The notes under the pieces: model-generated
The model's database searches: none
What the model was told of the DNA's origin: nothing
Seen by the model: only the letters and a program-made list of their open reading frames with translations
Shown: positions 9,263 to 18,510 of the stretch, one piece after another
Position numbering within the stretch: the stretch's first letter is position 1
Layout: each line of letters begins with the position of its first letter
Position numbers and translations under genes: made by a program
NCBI RefSeq assembly: GCF_000374125.1
Contig: NZ_KB893637.1
Span: forward strand, 475,749-539,748
DNA length: 64,000 nucleotides
Reading direction: 5' to 3'
DNA from: Niabella aurantiaca DSM 17617
GTDB taxonomy: Bacteria > Bacteroidota > Bacteroidia > Chitinophagales > Chitinophagaceae

Positions 9263-10453
9263 TCAAAAACTGGCGCGGATCACCCGTAGTATATTCCCGC
9301 CGAGTATTTTCCGGATCGATCTTTTTGTATAGCCCCGTTTCAGCAATTCGAGGGTGATGTTGGGATAGGTACTTACATCCTCCAGCCCAATGGGCACGGA
9401 GCCGATACCGTCATAATCCGATCCGATACCCACATAGTCATCACCCACCAGCTTTACGATATAGTCAATATGATCCACCACATCCGAAATGGTGGGGCGG
9501 ACGGCTTCCAGTTCTTTTTTAGTATAGGTGTTCCATTGCCGGAGGGCCCGCAGGGAATCCCCGGTCTGCCGGGAAACGGAATCCACAAAGTGTTTTTTTG
9601 CCGGTTCTGAAAACGAAGTGAGCTTTTCATCAAATTTCCTGCTGATAAAACCCGAATAGAAATTGATGCAGACGACGCCGCCGTTTTTGGCCACGGCCCG
9701 GATCTGGTCGTCCTTTACATTGCGGAAGACCGGGCAAAGGTTGTAAACCGAGCTATGTGATAAAATAACGGGTTTGGTGCTGGCGGCAATGGCATCATAA
9801 AAGGTCTGCTCCCCGGTATGGGAAAGATCTACCAATACCCCAAGCTGATTGAGCCGCCGTACGACGGATCTCCCGAAGTCGGTAAGTCCTTTATGTTTCA
9901 GGGTATCGGCATGCAGGGTCTCGTCCAGGGCACTGGTAGCCCAGGAATTGCTGTTGTTCCAGGTAAGGGTAAGATACCGCATGCCTCTTTTTTGCAGGGC
10001 GTCCAGCTTGTCAAGGTTGTCCTCGATCATGTGGCCGCCTTCCACACCGATGAGGGCCACCAGCTTTTTTTCGTTGATCCCTTTTTTTATTTCTTTATAG
10101 CTCCCGGCCAGCATCATTTGCCGCGGATGGCGGCGGACCAGGGCCTCGAGGGAGTCGATCTGGTCATTGGCGTCAGCATATACACCTTTCGGATTACGGG
10201 CAACCGGGCCTGTGAACACAGAGAAGAACTGTACATCCAGGCCGCCTTTTTTCCACCGGATAAGGTCTGTGTGCCGGTCTGGCTGCGATTGGGTAATATC
10301 CCTTCCCTCAACGATGGATGCGGAGGTTACATCATTGTGGCCGTCGATGAGCACGGCTTTATTATGGATCCTTCCGGCTTTTTGTGCAGCTGCGGAGAAG
10401 GAGAGGAGCAGGAAGCAAAGAAGCCCTCTTGTTTTTAAACCCGGTAGATTCAT
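9263..10453 (-). CDS. membrane dipeptidase-like protein (peptidase M19)
   Basis: 396 residues from the ATG at 10453, chosen because it starts a signal peptide (MNLPGLKTRGLLCFLLLSFS...AAQ); the longer frame adds an unlikely basic tail. M19 enzymes are zinc dipeptidases with a TIM barrel. Metal ligands are visible in order: DGHNDV, the Glu in GVEGG, LVDLSHTG, and VILSHSS. Periplasmic or surface exposed by its signal. It is separated by about 200 bp from both neighbours and seems to be its own transcription unit. Confidence 0.93.
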   Translation of the reverse strand: MNLPGLKTRGLLCFLLLSFSAAAQKAGRIHNKAVLIDGHNDVTSASIVEGRDITQSQPDRHTDLIRWKKGGLDVQFFSVFTGPVARNPKGVYADANDQIDSLEALVRRHPRQMMLAGSYKEIKKGINEKKLVALIGVEGGHMIEDNLDKLDALQKRGMRYLTLTWNNSNSWATSALDETLHADTLKHKGLTDFGRSVVRRLNQLGVLVDLSHTGEQTFYDAIAASTKPVILSHSSVYNLCPVFRNVKDDQIRAVAKNGGVVCINFYSGFISRKFDEKLTSFSEPAKKHFVDSVSRQTGDSLRALRQWNTYTKKELEAVRPTISDVVDHIDYIVKLVGDDYVGIGSDYDGIGSVPIGLEDVSTYPNITLELLKRGYTKRSIRKILGGNILRVIRASF

Positions 10454-10669
10454 GTTGTTGATATGGATAGGAGACCATAAAGGCACTAAGGTACGAAGGT
10501 ACGCGGAGATTTTGGTTTTTGCCCCGGCGCGGCTTCGCCGTTTTGCTTTAAAATGCAGAGGAGGCAAAGTCCTGAACCGTGAGGTACCTGAGGTTAACGC
10601 AAGGTTATTTAATAATGCTTAATAGCACATAACAGACCGGTTTTGTGTATTCTTTGAGACCTCCCGTTC

Positions 10670-13054
10670 TTATATCCGCTCCCGCTCTTCCTGGTTGCTG
10701 TTGGTATGCTCGGTTGTCTGAAGCTCTTTTTTCCCAAATTTAAAGATCAGGGTCAGCGAAAAATTCCGGTTGAGCTGCAGGACGGCGTATTTCTGCCGGA
10801 TGCCGTTCACCACCGTAGTATAGGAAGCGCCGCTGGTACCAAAGACATCCTGCAGGTTGGCGTTGAGGGAGAGCTTGTCCTTCATCAACTGCGCATTCAA
10901 ACCGAGATCAACATTGTAGTAGGCATCGGATTGGTTGACGAGCGTTACTTCCGGGAACTGGTACCAGAAGTTCAGGGCGGCAGACAATGTTTTGCTGCTG
11001 TTTAAAAAAAAGTTATTGCTGCTGGATGCATAGGCGCCCCATCCCTTACGCCCCTCAACATAATCAAGCCGGGATCTTCCGCTGGTATAATACAGGCTGA
11101 ACAGGTTGTTACTTTGCCACCAGGGGATGGTTGAAAAATTATAGGTTTCGGAAATCCCGAAACGGGTGCTGTTTACAAAATTCTTGGGGGTGCGCATTAC
11201 AAAGTTGGTGTCTACCCGTGCAATGGTAATGTCGTCGAACCCGTTATTGGTAAGGGCTGCAAAGAAGGCGTTGGTAAGCTTGTTTTTATAGTTGTGCTGT
11301 AACTGGAAGTTGCTGTTGTATTCCGGTTGCAGAAAAGGGTTGCCTTCATAATAACTATATGCGGTCAGCAGGGAAATATAAGGGTTCAGGTTCCAGAAGG
11401 TGGGGCGGCGTACCCGCTTGTTATAGCTGAGCGCAAAACTGTTCTGATCATCCTTTTTGAAATTGACCAGGGCGTTCGGAAATAATTTTATGTAATTGTT
11501 TTTATTGCCTTGTTGCCGGGTATAGGAATAGCCGCTGGTTTGTGTCAGCTCCCCCCGGAGGCCGGCCTGGAAGGTCCAGCTGCCGGATTCCCGGCTGCCG
11601 TTCACATAAAGGGCCTGGGTATTTTCCGTGTATTTATATTCATTGCTCAGCTGGCCATCATAGTTTTTGTCCGTTCCGGTCACCCGGTAATAACGCATAT
11701 TGTTGTAGGTGTCGATGAAGTTGATCTTGCCGCCCCATTGCAGCTTTGCAACGCTTGTGGGAAATTCCATATCCGCCTTCAGTGCATAGATATTGATGTT
11801 CTGCAGGGTGTTGTTATAAAAGCGGGCGGTGGAAGGGTCCACCGGTTCGCCTTCGGGTGTAAAAGTCCGGGCGGTGACATCCGATTCATCAGTACGGTAA
11901 AAGGTAAGGTAGCTGCCGTCCACAGAAAGGGTTTTCCCGCTGGTATCCAGCTTTGTTTTATAATACAGGTTATAGGATTGTGTTTTGGCCAGTGGTATAT
12001 AGGTGGCATAAGTGGTCAGCACCGAATCGGTTTGCCCCTGCCCGTTGTAAAAATGATTGCGCACATAGTCGGCGCCTCCTTCAAAGTACCGGGAGAAGCC
12101 GGCACTGAACCCGATCTGGGACTTTTGGGAGAGCCGGTAATCGGCCCCGGCAGTGATCATTACGTCCTGCCATTTGTAATCGCCGGTATCGCTCATGATC
12201 CAGGACCGGTCAGGGTAATATTCTTCCCAGCGGAAGCCGTATTTATGCCGGGTGCGGAACATATTGGCATTGGCATACAGGCTCCATTTTCCGGAATTGT
12301 AATTGATATTGCCCGTAATATCCATGCCCGGGTGGCGCTGCCAGTGTTTGTAGCTGGCCTGGATGCTGCCATTGTATCCCTGTTGTTTGCTGCGTTTGGT
12401 AATGATGTTGATGAGGCCGGCATTGCCGGCAGCATCATAGGCGGCAGACGGGTTGGTGATGATCTCGATCTTTGATACATTCCCCGCAGGGATGGACTTC
12501 AGGTAATTGACCAGGTCTTTCTGGGAAAGCTGGATCAGGCGCCCGTCCTGCATCAGCTGCACTTCACCCTTGCCAGGAATAGCGATCCGGTCGCCGTTCA
12601 TCTGGAGGCCCGGGATCTTTCCCAGGGTTTCTGCAAGACTGTTGCCCACAATGGTCATATTATCGGCCAGGTTCACGACCGTTTTGTCGGGCTTTATTTC
12701 GATCAGCCTTGCTTTGCTGGTTACGGTTACATCTTTTAAAAGGGTACCGGCGCGTGTTAAAATGATGCTGAGCACAGTGTCGCCCTGCAACTGAAGTGCC
12801 AGCGCCTGGTCCCGGTAGCCGATAGCAGAAACCTGGAGCAGGTATTTTTCGCCTGTCCGGGGAGCATCGATGCGAAAATGACCGGAAGCACCGGCGGCAA
12901 TTATTTTTGCAGCCTGGCTGCTGCTGTAAAATTCAATGGTAGCGCCTGCAAGGGGCGTGGCGGCTTCATCGCGGATGGTTCCGCTGATGGAATGCTGGGC
13001 AAAACAAAAGGTATTTATCAAAACAACACTGAGCAGTACTATGATCTGTCGCAT
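10670..13054 (-). CDS. outer-membrane beta-barrel receptor (TonB-dependent-receptor-like, CarboxypepD_reg N-domain)
   Basis: 794 residues from the ATG at 13054, which starts a signal peptide (MRQIIVLLSVVLINTFCFAQ). Residues ~22-105 form a carboxypeptidase-regulatory-like sandwich (ISGTIRDEAATPLAGATIEF), followed by a plug (AETLGKIPGLQMNG...PSAAYDAAGNAGLINIITK) and a C-terminal barrel rich in aromatic beta strands, ending in FKFGKKELQ. This is the OMP_b-brl_3 type of Bacteroidota. No SusD partner is adjacent. Ligand unknown. Confidence 0.88.
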   Translation of the reverse strand: MRQIIVLLSVVLINTFCFAQHSISGTIRDEAATPLAGATIEFYSSSQAAKIIAAGASGHFRIDAPRTGEKYLLQVSAIGYRDQALALQLQGDTVLSIILTRAGTLLKDVTVTSKARLIEIKPDKTVVNLADNMTIVGNSLAETLGKIPGLQMNGDRIAIPGKGEVQLMQDGRLIQLSQKDLVNYLKSIPAGNVSKIEIITNPSAAYDAAGNAGLINIITKRSKQQGYNGSIQASYKHWQRHPGMDITGNINYNSGKWSLYANANMFRTRHKYGFRWEEYYPDRSWIMSDTGDYKWQDVMITAGADYRLSQKSQIGFSAGFSRYFEGGADYVRNHFYNGQGQTDSVLTTYATYIPLAKTQSYNLYYKTKLDTSGKTLSVDGSYLTFYRTDESDVTARTFTPEGEPVDPSTARFYNNTLQNINIYALKADMEFPTSVAKLQWGGKINFIDTYNNMRYYRVTGTDKNYDGQLSNEYKYTENTQALYVNGSRESGSWTFQAGLRGELTQTSGYSYTRQQGNKNNYIKLFPNALVNFKKDDQNSFALSYNKRVRRPTFWNLNPYISLLTAYSYYEGNPFLQPEYNSNFQLQHNYKNKLTNAFFAALTNNGFDDITIARVDTNFVMRTPKNFVNSTRFGISETYNFSTIPWWQSNNLFSLYYTSGRSRLDYVEGRKGWGAYASSSNNFFLNSSKTLSAALNFWYQFPEVTLVNQSDAYYNVDLGLNAQLMKDKLSLNANLQDVFGTSGASYTTVVNGIRQKYAVLQLNRNFSLTLIFKFGKKELQTTEHTNSNQEERERI

Positions 13055-13190
13055 CCGCCAAAAATAGGGAAACCTGAAAGATATCTGGTATTTGAGAAAT
13101 GAGAGTTGAGAATTGAGACAGAGATTGATGCCGCTTCCTGATCCTGGGCCGGCATGCTCACATTTCCACATTTTCAGATTTCCCCGGGTA
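13055..13190. repeat. intergenic word-like repeats
   Basis: Holds short recurring words (GAGAGTTGAGAATTGAGA near 13097-13117 and ATTTCCACATTTTCAGATTTCC near 13161-13182) of the same families seen near 16560-16620, 18350-18420 and 55375-55400. Confidence 0.5.
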
Positions 13191-14750
13191 TCATTGATAC
13201 TCGCCAAACACATCCACCAGCGTACCGGCAATCTCCCCTAAGGTGCATTTGGCCTCTACCGCTTCAATCACATCGGGCATGATGTTCTCCGTTCCGGAAG
13301 CTTTTGAGCGCAGCACAGATAAAATACGGTCGCATTCCGGTTGGTTGCGGTTATTGCGGAGTTGTTCCAGCTTTTGCCGTTGCAGGGCGCCGATGCTGTC
13401 GTCTACCTTGAAGATGGGGGTGGTATTGGCTTCCTCCGCCTGGAAGCGGTTCACGCCCACGATGATCTTTTCATGGGTCTCAATTTTTTGCTGATACTCG
13501 TAGGCGCTGCGGGCGATGGCCTCCTGCATAAATCCTTCTTCAATGGCTGCTATGCTGCCGCCCATGGCATCGATCTGGTTGATCAGCTCCTGTGCTTTCT
13601 GTTCCATTTCGTGGGTAAGCGTTTCCACAAAATAAGAGCCGGCCAGGGGATCAACGGTGTCCGGTACGCCACTTTCAAAGGCAACGACCTGCTGTGTCCG
13701 CAATGCGATGCGTGCCGCTTCTTCCGTGGGCAGGCTCAGTGCCTCATCAAAGCCGTTGGTGTGCAGCGACTGTGTGCCGCCCAGTACTGCCGCCAGTGTT
13801 TGGATGGTGACCCTTGAGATATTGTTCTGCGGTTGCTGGGCCGTTAAGGTGCTGCCGCCGGTTTGTGTATGAAAACGCAGCATTTGCGCTTTGGGATCCG
13901 TAGCACCCAGGTCCCGCATGATCTGCGCCCACATCCGGCGTGCGGCGCGGAACTTGGCCACTTCCTCAAACAGGTTGTTGTGCGCATTGAAAAAGAAGGA
14001 GAGACGTTTGCCAAATACGTTTATGTCTAAGCCCTTGTCCAGCGCGGCTTTTACATAGGCTTTGCCATTGCTGAGCGTAAACGCAATTTCCTGTGCTGCG
14101 GTACTGCCCGCTTCGCGGATATGATAACCACTGATGGAGATCGTGTTCCATTTGGGCAGCTCTTTGGCGCACCATTCGAAGATATCGGTAATGATGCGCA
14201 TGGAAGGCTTGGGCGGGTAACGGTAGGTGCCCCTTGCGGCGTATTCTTTTAAAATATCATTCTGGATGGTACCGGATATCCTGGACAGGTCCGCTCCCTG
14301 TGTTTTGGCCTGGGCCACATACAGCGCCAGCAATATAAATGCCGTGGCGTTGATGGTCATGCTGGTAGACACTTCCTCCAGCCGGATGCCGTTAAACAGC
14401 TCCGCCATGTCTTCAATGCTGTCGATGGCCACGCCTACCTTGCCTACTTCGCCTTCCGCCAGTGAATGGTCGCTGTCATAGCCGATTTGTGTGGGTAGGT
14501 CAAAGGCCACGCTTAAGCCCATTACCCCCTGCGACAATAAATAGTGATACCGTTTATTGCTTTCCGCTGCCGTGCTGAAGCCGGCATACTGCCGCATGGT
14601 CCACAGCCGGCCGCGGTACATATCGGGCTGTATGCCGCGTGTAAACGGGAATTTTCCCGGTAGCTCCTGCTCCTGTTGCGGTGCGTCATCAGCCGTGTAC
14701 AGGGTATTGACCGGTATGTTGCTGTCTGTATAGATCTTTTTTTCTTCCAT
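13191..14750 (-). CDS. acyl-CoA (methylmalonyl-CoA) mutase large subunit, catalytic domain only
   Basis: 519 residues. Catalyses a B12-dependent carbon-skeleton rearrangement of acyl-CoA. The substrate-binding barrel is complete: [74 protein letters not shown]. The Tyr in RQYAGFS is the residue that favours methylmalonyl-CoA; isobutyryl-CoA mutases usually have Phe there. The [20 protein letters not shown] segment is of the two-subunit type. The C-terminal B12-binding domain is absent, so a separate small subunit must be encoded elsewhere. Divergent from the acyl-CoA dehydrogenase gene, which fits branched-chain or odd-chain acyl-CoA metabolism. Confidence 0.9.
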   Translation of the reverse strand: MEEKKIYTDSNIPVNTLYTADDAPQQEQELPGKFPFTRGIQPDMYRGRLWTMRQYAGFSTAAESNKRYHYLLSQGVMGLSVAFDLPTQIGYDSDHSLAEGEVGKVGVAIDSIEDMAELFNGIRLEEVSTSMTINATAFILLALYVAQAKTQGADLSRISGTIQNDILKEYAARGTYRYPPKPSMRIITDIFEWCAKELPKWNTISISGYHIREAGSTAAQEIAFTLSNGKAYVKAALDKGLDINVFGKRLSFFFNAHNNLFEEVAKFRAARRMWAQIMRDLGATDPKAQMLRFHTQTGGSTLTAQQPQNNISRVTIQTLAAVLGGTQSLHTNGFDEALSLPTEEAARIALRTQQVVAFESGVPDTVDPLAGSYFVETLTHEMEQKAQELINQIDAMGGSIAAIEEGFMQEAIARSAYEYQQKIETHEKIIVGVNRFQAEEANTTPIFKVDDSIGALQRQKLEQLRNNRNQPECDRILSVLRSKASGTENIMPDVIEAVEAKCTLGEIAGTLVDVFGEYQ

Positions 14751-14756
14751 GTTTTA

Positions 14757-14850
14757 TTTTGATTCGGGATCCTGGATTCTTGATTCTTGTCACTGATCGA
14801 GTATCAAGCATCCCGTATCGAGTATCAAGTATCCTGACTTGTTTCGTATC
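14757..14850. repeat. degenerate tandem words in divergent intergenic region
   Basis: Repeats of GATTCTTGATTCTTG and GAGTATCAAGYATCC / GTATCGAGTATCAAGTATCC, two to four times each. Low complexity but not a simple microsatellite. Confidence 0.55.
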
Positions 14851-14878
14851 AATTTCAGGGCCGTAAATATATGAACAC

Positions 14879-14911
14879 TTGTTCGTTTCAGGAAACAGTC
14901 TTTTATATTTG
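14879..14911 (+). promoter_or_regulatory. predicted promoter of acyl-CoA dehydrogenase gene
   Basis: TTG at 14879-14881, 22 bp, then TATATTTG at 14904-14911 matches the Bacteroidota promoter (TTG, 17-23 bp, TAnnTTTG), 21 bp before the ATG at 14933. Confidence 0.55.
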
Positions 14912-14932
14912 TGCAAATAAAACGATGCAGGC

Positions 14933-16087
14933 ATGGATTTTCAATTGTCAGAAGAACAGAAAATGATTCAGCAGGCCGCCCGGGATTTTGCCGTCCGGGA
15001 ATGTTTGCCGGGAGTGATCGAACGCGATGAGCAGCAAAAGTTTCCCCGGGAGCAGATCGAAAAGTTAGCCGACCTGGGTTTTTTGGGGATGATGGTAAAG
15101 CCGGAGTACGGAGGCGCGGGGCTGGATACGGTCAGTTATGTGCTGGCGATGGAGGAGATATCAAAAATAGATGCCAGCGTAAGTGTATGCATGAGCGTGA
15201 ACAACAGCCTGGTTTGTTACGGGCTGCAGGAATATGGAACGGAAGAACAAAAACAGCAATACCTGGTACCGCTGGCGCAGGGTAAAAAAGAGGGCGGGCT
15301 GTATATTGGTGCGTTTTTGCTGAGTGAGCCGGAAGCGGGCAGTGATGCCACCTCGCAGCAAACCACAGCGGAAGATAACGGCGATCATTACCTGTTGAAC
15401 GGGACCAAGAACTGGATCACCAATGGCGGCAGTGCCTCGGTGTACCTGGTGATTGCACAAACCGACCGCTCAAAAGGATCCAAAGGCATTAATGCATTTA
15501 TCGTGGAAAAAAGCTGGCCCGGTGTAACGGTGGCCGCTAAAGAAAATAAAATGGGCATCCGTGGCAGCGATACGCATACCATCCTTTTTTCGGATGTGAA
15601 AGTGCCGAAGGAGAACCGGATCGGGGAAGATGGGTTCGGGTTTAAGTTTGCCATGAAAACACTGGCGGGAGGCCGCATCGGTATTGCTTCCCAGGCACTG
15701 GGCATCGCAGGTGGCGCGTTTGAGCGGGCAAGGGATTATTCCAAAACAAGGAAATCTTTTGGTACCGAGATCATGCACCACCAGGCCATTGCATTCAAGC
15801 TGGCGGATATGGCCCTGAAGATCGAGGCGGCGCGGTTGTTGTGTTTAAAGGCAGCCTGGGAAAAGGATCAGCATCTGAATTATGATATCAGTTCTTCGAT
15901 GGCGAAGCTCTATGCTTCCGAAACCGCCATGTGGACGGCCGTAGAGGCTGTGCAGGTGCACGGGGGATATGGTTTTGTAAAAGAATACCATGTAGAACGG
16001 CTGATGCGCGATGCCAAGATCACCCAGATCTATGAAGGCACCAGCGAGGTACAGCGGATCGTGATCAGCCGGGGAATTTTGAAGTAG
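14933..16087 (+). CDS. acyl-CoA dehydrogenase (short/medium-chain type)
   Basis: 384 residues, normal for the family. FAD enzyme that introduces the alpha-beta double bond of acyl-CoA. Signatures: GAFLLSEPEAGSDA (FAD/substrate loop), KNWITNGGSASVYLV, KMGIRGSDTHTILFSDVKVP, and the C-terminal QIYEGTSEVQR, whose Glu (about residue 367) matches the catalytic base of butyryl-CoA-type enzymes. Start at 14933 is supported by the promoter-like motif just upstream. Divergent neighbour is the acyl-CoA mutase, suggesting shared acyl-CoA catabolism. Confidence 0.95.
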   Translation: MDFQLSEEQKMIQQAARDFAVRECLPGVIERDEQQKFPREQIEKLADLGFLGMMVKPEYGGAGLDTVSYVLAMEEISKIDASVSVCMSVNNSLVCYGLQEYGTEEQKQQYLVPLAQGKKEGGLYIGAFLLSEPEAGSDATSQQTTAEDNGDHYLLNGTKNWITNGGSASVYLVIAQTDRSKGSKGINAFIVEKSWPGVTVAAKENKMGIRGSDTHTILFSDVKVPKENRIGEDGFGFKFAMKTLAGGRIGIASQALGIAGGAFERARDYSKTRKSFGTEIMHHQAIAFKLADMALKIEAARLLCLKAAWEKDQHLNYDISSSMAKLYASETAMWTAVEAVQVHGGYGFVKEYHVERLMRDAKITQIYEGTSEVQRIVISRGILK

Positions 16088-16185
16088 CGCATTTTATGCC
16101 TGTATTCCCTTTGGGGTTCCCGGTTCAAAGTTTAAGGTTAGACCTGCTTTTGACACTCGATGTAACTGCTCGAATCTCGAGTCGT
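16088..16185. other. intergenic, no gene seen
   Basis: AT/GC-mixed sequence with word-like fragments (GGTTCAAAGTTTAAGGTT, CTCGAATCTCGAGTCG). No coding potential is apparent. It leads into the hairpin-rich repeat that follows. Confidence 0.5.
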
Positions 16186-16474
16186 CTGAGAAGCTGTTTA
16201 AAAACAACATTTTGATGTTCCTTATAAGCGCCATCGGCACGGCTCATCATGCCCCGGGCCCATGGCTCTCTGTTGTTCTTTTGGACTTATAAACGGGTTG
16301 AAACCCGTTCTTGCCGGATCTTTCGAGGCCATGCCTCTTTTGCTAAAATGCTCGTTGAACCCCGCTTTTTACAGATGGCGGCTACGGCAAAGCCCAAAGT
16401 AGCGGCGATAAAAAGCCCGTACCTTTCTTGTGACGATAAGGATGCTCCCGGATCGTTTTTAAACAGCTTCTAAG
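16186..16474 (+). repeat. MITE-like hairpin-rich repeat, copy A (289 bp)
   Basis: Ends are inverted repeats: CTGAGAAGCTGTTTAAAAAC on the left and, reverse-complemented, CTTAGAAGCTGTTTAAAAAC on the right. Inside lie small palindromes such as AACGGGTTGAAACCCGTT and GAGGCCATGCCTC. A second copy lies inverted at 55462-55819 and an end fragment at 45914-45973. An open frame of ~74 codons (16249-16473) is conserved in both copies but simply follows the palindromes and is probably not a protein. No target duplication is evident. Confidence 0.8.
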
Positions 16475-16737
16475 AAAGTGTTTAAAGTTCCGGTTGGATG
16501 CATTTTGATGCCTGATGTACCTTTGGGCGAACGTCTATCACCCGGGAGCAGAGGGAAGATTATTGGAATGTAATGGAATTTTCATTTCCGCATTTCCACA
16601 TTTTCAAATTTTCAAATTCCCCAAGGCTTTCGTCTGACTTCTATTTTGATCTGAACAATCGTTTGCGCATTTTTTAGGGGCACGATCCACGGGCCGGAGC
16701 GGAAATAATCTGTATTTTACCGCGATCATCAAATTAT
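16475..16737. other. intergenic upstream of M60 gene
   Basis: Contains word-like low-complexity sequence (ATTTCCGCATTTCCACATTTTCAAATTTTCAAATTCCCC at about 16582-16620, a family also at 13161 and 55372). No gene or strong promoter is seen. Confidence 0.5.
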
Positions 16738-18324
16738 ATGAATATGAGAATCGGGCTGCTTACCATTTTGTATTGCCTTTTAAGCTGGACCATTGCCGGC
16801 GCACAAACTCCGGATATTGCACAGGTGGAAAAAGACCTGAAGGTTTTTAAAACGCCCCTGGCACTGGAGCTGAAAAAACGGGTAAAGAAAAAAGACATCG
16901 AAAAGATAAAGGATCCGCAGCTGAAGGCCGCGGCTTTATTGATGGCCGATAAGAAATATGAGAGGGGCTACCGCGTAGCCGACTACCCCGCATGGCTGAA
17001 ACCCACTACCCTGGGACGGGAACTGACCATCGGGGATGGCTATAGCAAGTATGAGGGGATCACCGGTATCTATCTTCCGGTGGGCCGGCAGGTGGTGCTG
17101 GTGGATGGCATTGCCGAAGGAAAAGAAGTACGGCTGCTGGTGCCCAACTGGAACCGGCGCGCACCGGAGGGAGTGGAGCCTACAAAGGACCCCGCGGGCT
17201 GGGGGATCAAACGGCAGGTATTTCCGCTGAAGAACGGCGTGAATATCATCGAACTGCAAAAGCACGACGGACTGGCCTATATTGATTATTATTCCGATGA
17301 GCCGGAAAAAGAGCGGCCCATCCGGGTTCATTTTGTGAACGGGAGGGTCAATGGCTATTTCGACATTACAAAAAACAACGATGCCGACTGGAACCGGCTG
17401 ATCGATCATGCGGTTTACCCGGTGATCGACGCCCGGGGGCGGCATATCCAGATTGCCTATCCTGCTGAAGACTGTAAGAAATATGCTTATGGCAGGGGCG
17501 TAGAGCTGATCAGCAATTATGATTCGCTGGTATATCGTCAGCACCGCATCCTCGGACTGATCAAATACAATAAAGTGCCGAAGAATCATATACTGGCACG
17601 GGTAAATTACAACTATTATATGTTCCGCGATGGAGATGGGGTAGCTTATATGGGCACCAAGCCCGGCAATGCCATGCCGCTGGTGGTAGATCCTGCCCGC
17701 GTGATCAAAGGCGATCCCTGCTGGGGCTTTAGCCATGAAGTGGGACATGTGCACCAGCTGCGGCCTTATTTGAACTGGGGCGGACTGGGAGAAGTGAGCA
17801 ACAACATCTTCTCGCTTTACGGAACGACCTCTTTTGGAAACAAAAGCCGGTTATCCGAACAAAAAAATTATCAAAAGGCGCGCGACAGCATCATTGCCCG
17901 CGGGATCTGCTATTTGCAGGATAAGGATGTGTTTAACCGGCTGATCCCTTTCTGGCAGCTGCAACTGTATTTTACCGGTCCGGGTGGTTATGCGGATTTT
18001 TATCCCGATCTTTTCGAAGCCTTCCGTCAGCAGGGAGCGGCAGAAAGCAATAAGGAACACCGTTCCGGAGGCTGGGGCAACCGGGGGAAAAATCCTGCGC
18101 TCTATCAGCTGAATTTTGTAAAAACGGCCTGCAAAGTGGGAAAGACGGACCTGACGGACTTTTTTGATAAGTATGGCTTTTTTTATGTGGGCGAATTTAA
18201 GATCGGCGATTACGGAAACTATGATTATGAAATGACCGCGGAAATGGTGGCGGCCTGTAAAAAGGAGATCGCAGCGATGAACCTGCCCAAACCCAGAACA
18301 GACCTGACCATGCTGGAGGATTAA
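16738..18324 (+). CDS. M60-like (enhancin/mucinase-type) metallopeptidase
   Basis: 528 residues with a signal peptide ending near IAGAQ. M60 enzymes are zinc gluzincins that cut glycoproteins such as mucins. The zinc motif is FSHEVGHVHQ (HExxH at about residues 332-336) with a downstream Glu in GGLGEVSNN (about 352) as third ligand. The preceding beta domain (YSKYEGITGIYLPVGRQVVLVDG) is the family's N-terminal sandwich, and the C-terminal part includes ARDSIIARGICYLQDKDVF. Start could be the first or third codon (both ATG). Followed by a GH27 gene, so a glycoprotein-degrading role fits. Confidence 0.85.
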   Translation: MNMRIGLLTILYCLLSWTIAGAQTPDIAQVEKDLKVFKTPLALELKKRVKKKDIEKIKDPQLKAAALLMADKKYERGYRVADYPAWLKPTTLGRELTIGDGYSKYEGITGIYLPVGRQVVLVDGIAEGKEVRLLVPNWNRRAPEGVEPTKDPAGWGIKRQVFPLKNGVNIIELQKHDGLAYIDYYSDEPEKERPIRVHFVNGRVNGYFDITKNNDADWNRLIDHAVYPVIDARGRHIQIAYPAEDCKKYAYGRGVELISNYDSLVYRQHRILGLIKYNKVPKNHILARVNYNYYMFRDGDGVAYMGTKPGNAMPLVVDPARVIKGDPCWGFSHEVGHVHQLRPYLNWGGLGEVSNNIFSLYGTTSFGNKSRLSEQKNYQKARDSIIARGICYLQDKDVFNRLIPFWQLQLYFTGPGGYADFYPDLFEAFRQQGAAESNKEHRSGGWGNRGKNPALYQLNFVKTACKVGKTDLTDFFDKYGFFYVGEFKIGDYGNYDYEMTAEMVAACKKEIAAMNLPKPRTDLTMLED

Positions 18325-18345
18325 CCGCGAGGATGGGAATCGGTT

Positions 18346-18430
18346 TTCAGCCATCAGAGTTGAGCATTCAGAATTGAGAACTGAGAATCCAGCGTTGGGA
18401 ATCCGGAATTGAGAAACAGGTTGAACATGA
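18346..18430. repeat. word-like repeats (GAATTGAGAACTGAGAATCC type)
   Basis: The gap between two plus-strand genes contains TTGAGCATTCAGAATTGAGAACTGAGAATCC and GGAATCCGGAATTGAGAAAC, variants of a 9-11 bp word. Confidence 0.5.
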
Positions 18431-18510
18431 AACCTTAAATTTCAAGCCCGGAATAACCAGCGGAGCGTTGGGCTGATTATAGATTTTTGAATGTCTTTTA
18501 AGAATTGCGA

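Noticed and set aside
16249..16473. 74-codon ORF repeated in two places (also 55474-55707)
   Set aside because: It follows the palindromes of the hairpin repeat; no start site signal and no domain. More likely a by-product of the repeat.
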